Shown piece by piece: positions 42,286 to 52,796 of a DNA stretch of 64,000 nucleotides (position 1 is the stretch's first letter; each line of letters starts with the position of its first letter). This DNA comes from Hemerocallis citrina. Lineage: Eukaryota > Streptophyta > Magnoliopsida > Asparagales > Asphodelaceae. The stretch lies in NCBI GenBank assembly GCA_017893485.1, contig CM030358.1, forward strand, positions 249,365,073 to 249,429,072, in the 5' to 3' direction. The notes beneath the pieces were generated by a model. It was not told the origin of the DNA. It worked only from the letters and a program-made list of their open reading frames with translations, and made no database searches. A program made the translations under genes and the position numbers.

Positions 42286-43125
42286 TTAGAATTTGATTTT
42301 GGGAATTCCTCTCACAAGCTCTTTGCTTACAAGTTTGTTGAGATTGTCTATGGCCGTGTGACCAAGCCTTCGATGCCATAGCCATCCATCCTCATTTTGT
42401 GCGACAAAGCATCTCATACTTTTCTGTGCTAATTCATTTGAATTTATGACATATACATTGTTGCATCTGTTAGCAAGAAGTAAACAAGATTTATTGTCAT
42501 CTAATACAGTGCATGTATTTTTATCAAAGTAACAGTGTACCCTTTATCACATAGTTGGCTAATACTAATTAAGTTATGCTTTAGACCTCTTACCAATAAA
42601 ACATCCTCAATGGAGCATAGGAACCAAAGTTAATTTTACCTTTATCAATGGTTTGACCAGTGCTATTATCTCCAAAAATGATGTCCTTTCCCTTTTTCCT
42701 TGATAGTGATAAAAAATATCAGCTGTCACCAGTCAGGTGATTTGAACATCCACTATCAAGGTACCACCGATCTTTAGTCTTAATGCGTTGAGGTATCGAC
42801 ATCAAGATTAGTAGGTATAATTTTGCGTGCCCAAATTTGTTTTAAACTTGCATTTGTATCCTTTCTCATCCACGCAAGACTAGTATTCCTTTTTAGTGAA
42901 CAGTTATAAGAAATATGCCTAAAGTCTACAGTAAAAATGACATGTGATTTGACTATACCTTGGGTCATGCACACTTGTATGATTTATATTTGTTTTGTGA
43001 TTGTTTTGATTTTTATACAAGTGTGCATGACATGATAGTTTTTGATGAGGTATTGGCTCTTCGTAACCAAGCCCTCAATTATCATGATAGAATCTTGAAT
43101 CTTTTGTAATAAAGTAACTGGGCCC
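42262..43125 (-). pseudogene. Copia protease and pre-integrase remnant; integrase core missing
   Basis: Minus strand. The protease shows WYLDSGCSNHLTGD (DSG at 42749-42757) then a stop. The pre-integrase zinc region shows WHRRLGHTAIDNLNKLV (42320-42378) and CESC (42262-42273). The sequence then passes within a few codons into the acidic linker before RT (VCVEKKQVHIEEE). The whole DDE integrase core, normally some 300 residues, is absent. Upstream of the protease, ISYNCSLKRN may be a second CCHC knuckle. Position 43126 is where the chromovirus entered. Confidence 0.65.
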
Positions 43126-43130
43126 TTCAT
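43126..43130. repeat. Left target duplication TTCAT of the chromovirus
   Basis: TTCAT immediately precedes TGTAACACC at 43131 and is repeated at 54184-54188 after ...GTGTTACA. Five-base duplications are the rule for Ty3/gypsy insertions. Confidence 0.9.
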
Positions 43131-43679
43131 TGTAACACCTTAGATTTGATTTATGGGATTTTGTGATTTTACGTGTTTTGCACGTATAATTTTATTTGTA
43201 TAATTTATCGTATAAAATATATTTCTTATATAGTATATGTTCCTCTTTATTTTTCCCAAAATTATTTTCTTTTAAAGCCGAATTAAAATCTAAGCCCAAT
43301 TGTCTTTTAATCCCACTCTATTAATTAATTAATTGAATGATTTAAACCCATGGTTAAATTGGCCCATTAGTGAGCCCATTTAACTTATTTCTCTTTTAAA
43401 ACAATCCAACTTGTAGTGTAGACTCTTTTCATGAACAATTAAATTTTTTCACATGTACACTTGTAAGGAGGGGGTACTAGTTGGCACGTGCAAGCACTAG
43501 GGTGTGCATTGCACACTTTCCCCCATAGGCCGGATTGTAGATGGAGGAGTGGGAGTGATGGAAGTCGTGGCGAGGTGGTTGTTCATCATGGGTAGTTTTC
43601 ATAACTCCCTAGTTCATCTAGACCATTGGTCTCTAACCATTTGATCACATCCTAGCCCTACATTCACCCTAAAATTTTG

Positions 43680-43687
43680 TATAAATA
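43680..43687 (+). promoter_or_regulatory. TATA box of the chromovirus 5' LTR
   Basis: TTTTGTATAAATACCCCTCCC. The leader that follows contains CTCTTCATTCTCACACTTAG and GAAAGAAAAG runs. Confidence 0.7.
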
Positions 43688-44623
43688 CCCCTCCCTATAC
43701 TCTTCATTCTCACACTTAGAATTTTTGAAAGAAAAGAATAGAAAGAAAAGAAAGAGAAGTAATTTTAGTGAGGCAAAAGATTGAGGAGTTGTGAGACTGT
43801 GTGCTATCGTGTTCTGCATCCAAGGAGGAGGCCGGCATTTTCAAGGATCAAGAAGAGGGAGGCTCGGGTTGCTTGCAACACTAGGAGAAGAAGCAAATTT
43901 GGTGGCTTGATCTAGGAGAAGGCTTCGCTCGATCGTTGTAGGAGATCATTAGGAGTTTGTTTGTTTTTCTCTCCATCAAAGGTGAGTGATTCTCTTACAC
44001 TGCTAATTAGGTTCATGCTAGAGTATGGTTGATGCATTTGAAAAGAAACATAGTTATTCTAGCCATATGTTATAAGAATGAGACAAATTAGAATGCATGA
44101 TTGTGTGTGAGAAGAATGATAATTAGTTGCAAATTTTGATAGTTAGTTTAATATTGACCATGCTACCATACTTTAATTGATGATTTGTGCTATACAAAGG
44201 AGACATGATTGTATGCTTTATTGGATCGAAATGATAATCATGCCTAGTGGTGAATTTGCTATCTCAATTGTTAATAATGAGAATAGTGGGATTTTGTTAC
44301 TGAAATGATAAAGCAATAATAATATTCATAATAAGAAAGAAATATGAGAAGTTTGAATGCAAATTTACAAAAGAAATGACATTTGTTTGTACATTTTAGA
44401 AATTGTAGACAAAATTGTATTCAAAAAGGAAAGTGACGTTTTTTTGTCATAAATAAAGATTTAATTTACTGATATGTTAGAAAAGTATAAAAGTTGTATT
44501 CTGGAAATTTTGAATGAAAGTGGAGAAGAAACGAAATTAAAATTAGTTATTTTCATAAAAACTCGAATGAACCGAAACTAGGATCAAACCCTCTAAAAAC
44601 CAACTCATATCAGTTTAGCCACT

Positions 44624-44850
44624 TAGCCTAATTGGTTAGTGGGTGTGTTTGGGCGCGCTTACTGTAGCGTGGGTCTGGCCTTGGTTTCGGGTTCGAAACC
44701 GAACAAGGGACCTTTTTTTTTTTTTTTGGAGAAATCCGAACTCAGGAAAATGGACCCATATGAATTCGAGCCATCCCTGTGACGTGGTTGCGCTCTGTCC
44801 CTTTGGTTAGCACGTGTGCTGGCTTTGTCTGTGGTCACTGGTTCGATTCC
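44624..44850 (+). ncRNA. Pair of tRNA-like modules in the chromovirus LTR
   Basis: Module 1: TAGCCTAATTGG (44624-44635) fits the Pol III A-box pattern TRGYNNARNNGG, GGTTCGAAACC (44690-44700) is one base from the B-box consensus, and a T15 run (44713-44727) follows as a possible Pol III terminator. Module 2: TTTGGTTAGCACGTG (D-arm-like, about 44801-44815) and GGTTCGATTCC (44840-44850), an exact B-box. Spacing in both is about 40-60 bp. A related pair lies in the LTR at 11885-15304. These could be tRNA relics, internal Pol III promoters, or chance; transcription is untested. Confidence 0.4.
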
Positions 44851-46431
44851 TGAACTCAGCAAATTAAAAACTTTTGGATTCTTTTAATGTTTTTGTGATT
44901 TTGTTACTTTAAAAATTCGAGAAAAATCCGATAATTGTTATAAAAATATATAGACTTCATGAAAAATATTTGTACACTATTTCGACTTAAATTAAATAGT
45001 GTGAGAGGAAAAATTGAGTAAAACCTTGTAAAATCGATATTTGCATAAGTATAAGAACAAAAGTGATTTTTTGAGTTATACTAGATTTATAAGAGGGGAT
45101 TTTGTATAAAAAGAACTTGAAGTGTGTTCATTATGGATTTTGTTATTATTTTGGGTAATGTATGCATTGAAAGTTAAATGAGGAATATGATTTTAATTTT
45201 TGGAGGAAAAGAAATAATAGTACGAAAACTAAGTGGAATTATTGAGACTTATTTGTTTGAATGAGAATGTTATAAATTGAAATTGAACATTGCATTATGG
45301 AAAGAAAATAGATATTTATTTGAACTATGAAAAGACTATATGAGTATGAGAACTCAATTTTTGTGATTATGAATTGAAATTGAGAACTAGAGTGTAGCTA
45401 AGCCTCATACCGTCATCGAAAAGAAATATGTTGAAATGAGACTTGAAATGAAACGACCAAGATTTGGGTCATCTGATATAAATGGTTAAGATCGGTATAG
45501 TGGAAGGGCTAACTCTAGAGAGTTGATTTTGTTCATGATTCAAATAACTAAGGACTAGATACGTAGTGAAGACGTGATGAAAATAAGAGAAAAACACGAG
45601 TATAAGGGCCTCGGAGCTACGGTGTGAGAATATTCACAGGCTGTCTTCACGATGCGTCGTGACATGACGTGGATATGTCTCCAGGAGTCCATACCGCAGG
45701 CGACGCTCGTGGGGTGTTTGGTGACTGCGGGTGGTGTCATGTCCCATGACGGAGGCTGAATTGTCCATAGGTTCTTCATGATGCATCGTGACATGATGTG
45801 GGATTCTCCTCCAGGCTATCTGGACATGAGCTCGTAACTCATAGAACATCTAGGATACTTATCGTAGTTACAGTAGTAGTTTAAGTTATGGCGAGGGATT
45901 GAATCCTACAAGATGAAGAACGGTTAAGGGCTTGCCCTCAGACCTATGTAGTTTGGGATGCATAGAATCTGAACATATGTACATTAGTGTCATCTAATAT
46001 AAATAACTGTATTAAGGACTAAGTGCACCGCACAACACGACATCAATAGGATAGCCCCTGGTAGTTCTGTTTGTGATCAAGTTTGTAGTTTGTTTAAGTA
46101 TTTGAGAATCGTTATACTATTTTCGGCATAGAGAGAATAGCCATGTATAATATTTCGTTGGTTGTAAGCAACTGACACGCCCACAGTTTCTATGCAGCAT
46201 AAAGTGGTTAACAAGACTAAAGAATGCATGCTGATTAAAGAATGATTCAAGTGTTGTACATTTCAATTTATATAAATTGTTGTAATTTGCTTTTGCTGCA
46301 AATATGTAATGTAATTGTAAACTCTGATGTAACAAAAAGTTTTATTTTCCTTGTAAAATTGTACGAAAGAAGTGTAAAGATCTTGTGAAACTTTGAATTC
46401 AGTCTGTTTTGGAATTCGGGGTGTTACAGAG

Positions 46432-46444
46432 TGGTATCAGAGCC
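46432..46444 (+). promoter_or_regulatory. Primer-binding site, initiator-Met tRNA type
   Basis: TGGTATCAGAGCC begins three bases after the LTR end. TGGTATCAGAGC is complementary to the 3' end of plant initiator methionine tRNA, the usual minus-strand primer for chromoviruses. Confidence 0.95.
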
Positions 46445-46587
46445 ACGCTTCTAAGTAGTGCAAATTTATAAGGAACGTCACCCTAAAAGTGGACATTAGG
46501 GTGTGTGTTGAGTCTAGAGATTTAAATGTAAGTCATTTACATTTGTGTTGCTCTATGATTTATGCTTTTTCTTCTCCTTTCCCTAAG

Positions 46588-46995
46588 ATGGCGGACTACT
46601 TCGACCCAGCTGGTGGCGATGACTGACACATATTTGAGGAAGATTACTACCCGGGCAAGCTGATTCAGAAGAGGAAGATCCTGAAGAATTTGAAGAGGAA
46701 TGGCCTAAGTCCCAAGAGATCATTCCACCTTTGGATTCATCTGATGATTCCTCCGATGAGGAAGAACCAGTTCCGAGTAGTATTATTGTGTCTCTTCGGA
46801 GGCAGGTAGAGACTCAGAGAGAGAGAGAGCAGAACAGCTACAGGCACAGTGTGCGAAGTTCAAGGAGAGCATTGCAACTCTCAGTCATCGTGTTTGGGAA
46901 CTCGAGAAGAGGAAAAACATGTACGATGTACTGAAGGAGAAAGTAGAGGAACTACGGGCAGAGCTTCGAGAAGCCAAGAGGACTTGTAGGAACTA
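46588..46995 (+). pseudogene. Leader ORF upstream of gag: acidic then coiled-coil protein
   Basis: It starts MADYFDPAGGDD and has an early stop. It continues in another frame with FEEEWPKSQEIIPPLDSSDD, SDEEEPVPSS and LRRQVETQ. After a frameshift it reads LQAQCAKFKESIATLSHRVW, then ELEKRKNMYDVLKEKVEELR and AELREAKRTCRN, ending at a stop at 46993. Once about 135 residues: an acidic Ser/Asp/Glu N-part and a heptad-like Leu/Glu/Lys/Arg C-part. It lies between the primer-binding site and gag, where most Ty3 elements have only leader. Function unknown. Confidence 0.5.
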
Positions 46996-47118
46996 AATTG
47001 TTGTATCTTCTTACTGCTTTGATTTGATGTCAGGAATGTTTCAAATTTGAATGTATAAAGTTTGGAATTAAATGAAATGAAAAGTTGATTTAAAATTCAT
47101 GTTTATACTTCGAATTTA

Positions 47119-48130
47119 ATGGATCTTTTGCATCAGAATATGGCTCGAAGAGGAGCTCGAAATGATGAAGGTCTGGACTTGGAAACAGAACTAGCGAGGG
47201 TCTATCAGACACTCAATGCCGTTGCCATGAATCAGAATCAAGGAAGGGTGCCTGCGAATCCAATACCCGAAGCAATCAAACTCGTTGAATCATTCAAGCG
47301 GATGAAACCGCCGGTATTTGAGGGGAAGTCAGACCCCGACGCGGCTGACAATTGGATCCGACAGGTAGAGACTATCTTCGAAGTCTTGGAGACTCCGGAG
47401 GGCAGCAAGGTGAAGTCGGCGGCGTTGCAGTTCGAGAAAGATGTGGCGGTGTGGTGGCAGTCGATGAAGCAGTTGATCGGAGGTATTGTTCTTGGTTGGG
47501 ATGAATTCTTGGAGGAATTCCGCAGTTATTATTTTCCCTCAGACGTCCAGGAGAAGAAGGCCATGGAGTTTCTGGTGCTGCAGCAGGGCGGCATGTCGGT
47601 TAGGGAATATGAGACAAGATTCACTCAGCTCTCGAGGTATGCGCCCGAACTGGTGATGGACGAGGCGAAAAAGGCTCGAAAGTTCGAGCATGGTTTGAGG
47701 CCCGGTCTGAGATCCAGGATGATACCCCTCGGTATCAGGAGGTTTGACAAGATGGTCAAACGAGCTGCAGCCACTGAGGTAGATAGGGAGCAGTTCCACG
47801 CGGTTCAGAATCGGAGGACCAACTAGAATGCTGGGAAGATGCCCACAGTTTCTGGCAACTTCAGGAGACAGCCGCCGGCCCAGAGGTTTAAACCAATGGG
47901 AGCAAATGCTGTCAACGTAGCTGTGGGACCTGGAACCAATTGGGTGAGACCTCCTGTGGTGACTTGCTTCAACTGTGGCGAGACGGGACATTACAAGTCT
48001 CAATGCCCCAAGCCGCAGAGTGTCACCCGTAGTGGATCAACGCAGCAAGTTGGGAAGAATTCGTACCAGCAGGAGCAAGTATTTGCCTTGATTGAAGCTG
48101 ACGCTGATGAGGTGGATCACGTCATCACTG
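47119..48130 (+). pseudogene. Chromovirus gag with CCHC zinc knuckle, one stop
   Basis: One frame from an ATG at 47119 (a second ATG at 47143 is equally plausible). The capsid part contains FEGKSDPDAADNWIRQVETI, WWQSMKQLIGG and FLVLQQGGMSVREYETRF, typical of the Ty3 gag domain (Retrotrans_gag). A nonsense codon at 47824-47826 splits it from the nucleocapsid part, which keeps CFNCGETGHYKSQC (about 47965-48006), a perfect CX2CX4HX4C knuckle. Gag forms the cytoplasmic particle that packages element RNA. The open frame ends at 48148-48150, but a GT donor at 48131 may be the true end of this exon. Confidence 0.85.
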
Positions 48131-48224
48131 GTACGAGGGAGGATGTTTAGGAGTGTTTTCTGTTATTTCTTTTTTCCTGCTTTTATAGTGAACTGTTATG
48201 TAACGAGTGTGTGTTATATAACAG
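48131..48224 (+). other. Candidate intron between gag and protease
   Basis: GTACGAGGGAGG ... TGTTATATAACAG, 94 bp with GT-AG borders and a T-rich middle. It contains stops in the gag frame. Removing it joins ...VITG to GELILNGKK and shifts gag frame 1 into protease frame 2 (94 = 3x31 + 1). It could also be an insertion that happens to look like an intron. Confidence 0.45.
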
Positions 48225-48745
48225 GAGAACTTATTTTGAATGGAAAGAAAGCTGTTGTTTTGTTTGATACTGGGTCCTCTCACACTTTTGTATCACTTAA
48301 GTTTGCTAAAGTTTTGAGAGTCGAACTGAAAGTCTTTCCAGGCAAGATCTTGGCAGTAGCTACTCCATTAGGGGAAACTCTAACCACTGATCGGTACTAT
48401 GCGGACTACGAGATCGTGATTAGGGATAGAATTTTCGGGATTGATCTGATCGAGCTGAATGTCTTGGGAGTCAATGTTATCATTGGCATTGATTGGATGT
48501 CGGTGTATAGTGCGAGCATCGAGTGCAAGACCATGGAAGTAATAGTGAAGGCTCCAGGTGGACCTGAAGTCACTTTCCAAGGAAATAAGAGATGTTCTGG
48601 TCTGGTGGCAGCTATCAGTAAAAGGGATATGTTCCTACAGAAGTGCAGCAAATTCCTGTGGTTCGGGATTATTCGACCGTGTTCTTGGAAGATTTGCCTG
48701 GGTTACCCCAGCATCGTGATGTGGATTTCAGCATCACTATTCAGC
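48225..48745 (+). pseudogene. Chromovirus protease and linker
   Basis: GELILNGKKAVVLFDTGSSH carries the aspartic protease DTG motif (about 48262). TLTTDRYYADYEIVIRD, then FGIDLIELNVLG and IIGIDWMSVYSASIEC are the conserved retropepsin-like body (RVP_2). A frameshift near 48640 moves the frame into QQIPVVRDYSTVFLEDLPGL, the segment leading to RT, and the usual spacer between the two seems shortened. The MULE-like element interrupts after SITIQPG. The enzyme would cleave the polyprotein within particles. Confidence 0.8.
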
Positions 48746-48754
48746 CAGGGAGTG

Positions 48755-50821
48755 GATTTTTTTCTCAAACTGCCCCACTTTTTGAAAGTTTTTTCCAAAC
48801 TGCCCTACTTTGTTTTTTAATTCCCAAACTATCCCACTCGGTCTTTGAAAGACCGAGTTTAGTTAAAACTAACTCGGTTTTTCAAAGACCGAGTGTTAGT
48901 CTTGGATTTTTCGAATTCTAACACTCGGTCTTTGAAAAACCAAGTTATTTTTGCCTAAACCCAGTCTTCCAAAGACCGCGCAGTCATTGTGGTAAATACT
49001 TTCAAAAGTGGGTCATTTTGGTAAATACTTTCAAAAAGTGGGTCATTTTGGTAACAAGTTCGGTTTGTAGAAGGAAAAAACATCAATTAAGAACTAGAGA
49101 CCATTTAAGGTTGTAACAAGTGTTACATAATACTAGCAAACCACAAGCACCAACTTGATTATTTGGAAACTATGTCTAATATTAAACTATTTTAAACTAT
49201 TATTGTATAATCAAATTAAAATTTATCGGAACATAACTAATAGTAATAACACTTTACACTAGTTAAAATACAATATGAACAGAGAAACATGAAATAAATG
49301 AAAATAATGAATATTATAGTTAACTATGAATGTCAATAATAATTACTTAACAACCACATTTTAATATTAAACATAGAAAAGGGACTCAACTTGTGCATAC
49401 ATGTTTTTAATATTTTAATATCAATAATAATTACTTAAAAACCTACTTGTGCATACATGTTTTTATGTTCCATAAATATATATGTCAGTGGACTCAACTT
49501 GAGTTGGCGACACATGCTTACAGAGATAGATCTTTGTCAGAAATAGGTAAGATTAAAGAAAATTTGAATCCAGCTTGGATCTAGAACTCTAGAATGTTAT
49601 ACACACAAACTCCATATATATTATGACAAAATTTCACATTAATACTCCTTATATAATGATTTTTATGTATGCTGGCCCAACCATAAGTAGAACCACTGGT
49701 TAACAGCATCCTAGTATATTATGTTCAAATAGAAAGACAATAAGTTCAACAGATAGCCACAGAATATGTTTTGATGGTCAACCAATGGTTTTGATTCTAT
49801 CACCTAACAAGAGAATCTCCTGCATGCTTAAGCTTCATAAAGTAACAACCTATAAATGTCCAGTAGTTAACATTCTCTGTGTCCAGTTGTAGAATTATGT
49901 AATAATTTAGTCTCTGTGTTTGTTCAGATGGAGACTTACAATTTGAACTGGATCCTGACGGGACTTCCATCTTTTGGCTTCCATCTTTTGGCCCAGAATT
50001 TTTCTACTGACTGTGCAACACTAAAGAAATTTAAATTTTGAAGGGAAACATACTATAAATGGTTGCAGTACTAAAGTTAAAGGTGCAAACACTTAACAAA
50101 TTACAATATTTTTTTAGGTTCATAAAATTTAAGACGCAAAGTCTATAGAAGGAAAAGAGTACTTTCCGAAAAAATTGGTGGCCTTGGTCAGGAACTCCCT
50201 TTTCTATGTTTAATATTAAAATGTGGTTGTTAAGTAATTATTATTGACATTCATAGTTAACTATAATATTCACTATTTTCATTTATTTCATATTTCTCTG
50301 TTCATATTGTGTTTTAACTAGTGTAAAGTGTTATTACTATTAGTTAAATTACGAACAAGTTTAATTTGACTATACACTAATAGTTTAAAATAGTTTAATA
50401 TTAGACATAGTTTCCAAATAATCAAGTTGGTGCTTGTGGTTTGCTAATATTATGTAACACTTTTTACAATCTTAAATGGTCTCTAGTTCTTAATTGGTAT
50501 TTTTTCTTTCTACAAACCGAACTTATTATCAAAATGACCCACTTTTTGAAAGTATTTACCAAACTAACCCACTTTCGAAAGTATTTACCAAAATGACTGT
50601 GCGGTCTTTGAAAGACCGAGTTTAGGCAAAAATAACTCGGTTTTTCAAAGACCGAGTGTTAGAATTCAAAATCCAAGACTAACACTCGGTATTTGAAAAA
50701 CCGAGTTAATTTTAATTAAACTCGGTCTTTCAAAGACCGAATGGGATGGTTTGGGAATTAAAAAAAAAGTAGGACAGTTTGGGAAAAACTTTCAAAAAGT
50801 AGGGCAGTTTGGAAAAAAATT
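48755..50821. mobile_element. MULE-like element with ~620-bp inverted repeats, inserted in pol
   Basis: CCAGGGAGTG lies at both 48745-48754 and 50822-50831, a 10-bp target duplication (9 bp plus a chance match is also possible). The left end GATTTTTTTCTCAAACTGCC and the complement of the right end, AATTTTTTTCCAAACTGCCC, start inverted repeats that continue to about 49383 and 50205. Each arm carries four palindromes of the type ACTCGGTCTTTGAAAGACCGAGT (48837-48990 and 50605-50745). The 820-bp centre is AT-rich, with TACTTGTGCATACATG twice (49391 and 49443), and encodes nothing recognisable. It must rely on a transposase elsewhere. Confidence 0.85.
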
Positions 50822-50831
50822 CCAGGGAGTG

Positions 50832-52095
50832 CGCCCATTTCCAAGGCACCGTATAGGATGGCTCCCGTGGAGCAGGATGAGATCAAACTATAGATTGAGG
50901 AACTGTTGGAGAAAGGCTTTATTCAACCGAGTGCGTCACCTTGGGGAACACCGGTGCTTTTAGTAAAGAAGAAGGATGGTTCGATGAGGATGTGCATCGA
51001 TTACTGGGAGCTGAATAAGGTCACTGTTCAGAATAAGTATCCTATTCTCCGAATTGATGACCTGTTCGATCATCTACAAGGAGCAGCTGTCTTCTCCAAA
51101 ATAGATCTTCGATCAGGTTACCATCAAGTTCGAGTGAAAGCTGAAGATGTGCATAAGACTGCGTTCAGAACTCGACACGGGCACTACGAATTCTTAGTTA
51201 TGCCGTTTGGAGTGACGATGCACCTGCAATTTTCATGGATATGATGAAAAGAGTTCTAAAGCCGTTCATTGATTCTTTCGTCATGGTGTTTATCGACAAT
51301 ATCCTTGTGTACTCCAAGTCGGAGGAGGAGCACACAGAGCATCTAGCGGCAGTTTTGTAGAAGCTTCAGGAGCATGAGTTGTATGCCAAGTTGTCCAAGT
51401 GTGATTTCTGGAAATATGAAGTGGCATTCCTGGGTCACATCCTTTTTAGGGAGGGAGTGGCAACTGATCCGCAGAAGATAGAGACAGTGAAGGATTGGGC
51501 AAGGCCTACTACAGTGAAGGAAATCATGAGTTTTCTTGGGCTGACTGGATACTACAGAAGGTTTATCCAGGGCTATGCTCAGATAGCCGTGCCGCTCACT
51601 GGTCTAACCAAGAAGAATGTGAACTTCAAATGGACTGAGCAGTGCGAGGCAAGCTTTCAGGAGTTGAAAGAGAGGCTGACTACTGCACCCATTTTGGCTT
51701 TGCCTAGAGCAAGAGTTGAGTACGATGTCTATAGCGATGCTTCACATTGTGGGCTTGGTTGTGTCTTAATGCAAGAAGGAAAAGTGGTCGCTTATGGGTC
51801 TAGGCAACTACGACCGCATGAGAAGAATTATCTGACTCATCATCTAGAGTTGACTGCGATTATCTTCACCTTGAAGCAATGGAGACACTACGTGTATGGT
51901 GAGAAATTGAACATGTACACAGACCACAAGAGCTTAAAGTACATCTATCAGCAGAAAGATCTGAATCTGAGGCAAAGGAGATGGCTGGAAGTACTTGAGG
52001 ATATTCGTTCGGAGATTAAGTAACATCCTGGGAAGGCTAATGTTGTTGCTGATGCACTTAGCCGTAAGAGCAGTCTGGCTAGTTTGATCACAACT
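50832..52095 (+). pseudogene. Chromovirus reverse transcriptase and RNase H, inactivated
   Basis: It begins in the RT N-part (PISK.PYRMAPVEQDE, a stop at about 50891) and continues [20 protein letters not shown], then [19 protein letters not shown] and [13 protein letters not shown]. One base is missing at about 51215 (GVT then APAIFMDMM). The catalytic motif reads FIDN instead of FIDD (51289-51300), so the second catalytic Asp is lost. A stop at 51358 follows; then KCDFW, FLGHIL and RNase H with [17 protein letters not shown] and [10 protein letters not shown], a stop at 52021, and the [15 protein letters not shown] tether. Close in sequence to 9198-10340. Confidence 0.9.
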
Positions 52096-52796
52096 CAGAG
52101 GTAGCTGGCAGAGGAGTTGGATCAAACTGGTATTGAAGTTGTTATGCAAGGCTTGGGATCATCTTTAGCTCAGTTGAGGCTTCAACCAACGCTGAATGAA
52201 AGGATTATCGCAAGTCAGAAGAAAGATCCAGAGATTCAAAAGATGAAGGAGCAGGTCGATGCTGGCAGGTTGTCCGAGTTTCAGACCAAGGATGAGGTGC
52301 TGTGGTTTGGAGAGAGACTGTGTGTTCCGGATCAGTCGGACTTGAAAGAAAGTATTCTTCAGGAAGCACATGCTACTCTTTTGACTGTACATCCTGGAAG
52401 TACTAAGATTTATAGGGACATTAAACGGCATTTCTGGTGTTCAGTTCTGAAGCGAGATGTGGCCGAGTTCGTGGCGAGGTGTGAGACTTATCAGCAGGTC
52501 AAAGTCGAGAATCAGAAACCCGGAGGTTTATTGCAACTGTTACCTATTCCGGAATGGAAGTGGGATAACATTAGTATGGATTTCATCACGGGTTTACCCA
52601 AGAGTTCAAAGGGCAATGATGTGATTTGGGTCACAGTCGATCGACTAACCAAGTCCGCTCACTTCTTGGCGATGAAACTCACTTCGTCGATGGAGAAATT
52701 GGCCGAGTTGTATGCTGGCGAGATCGTCAGGCTTCATGGTGTTCCGTTAACCATTGTGTCTGATCGGGATGTGCGGTTTACTTCGCATTTCTAGAG
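52096..52796 (+). pseudogene. Chromovirus integrase, truncated before the catalytic Glu
   Basis: One frame from about 52117. The zinc-binding region has HATLLTVHPG and then CETY where CxxC is expected (the second Cys is Tyr). The core has MDFITGLPKSSKGND, VDRLTKSAHFLAMK and SDRDVRFTSHF with the first two catalytic Asp. After a stop at 52792 and SLQTAL the sequence switches to LTR at about 52812. The catalytic Glu region, the rest of the core, the chromodomain, the polypurine tract and the first half of the 3' LTR are deleted. Confidence 0.85.

Larger units (their letters stand above)
43131..46428 (+). mobile_element. Chromovirus 5' LTR (3298 bp)
   Basis: TGTAACACC...GGGGTGTTACA with TG/CA ends and a verified target duplication. 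TATA box at 43680. Two tRNA-like modules lie at 44624-44727 and 44800-44850. Two palindromes related to TCACGATGCATCGTGA lie at about 45652 and 45775. It closely matches the partial 3' LTR (52797-54183) and the solo LTR (20117-23322). Confidence 0.95.

Noticed and set aside
44624..44727. Functional tRNA gene
   Set aside because: A-box and B-box are good, but I could not pair an acceptor stem or anticodon arm, so it is reported only as tRNA-like.
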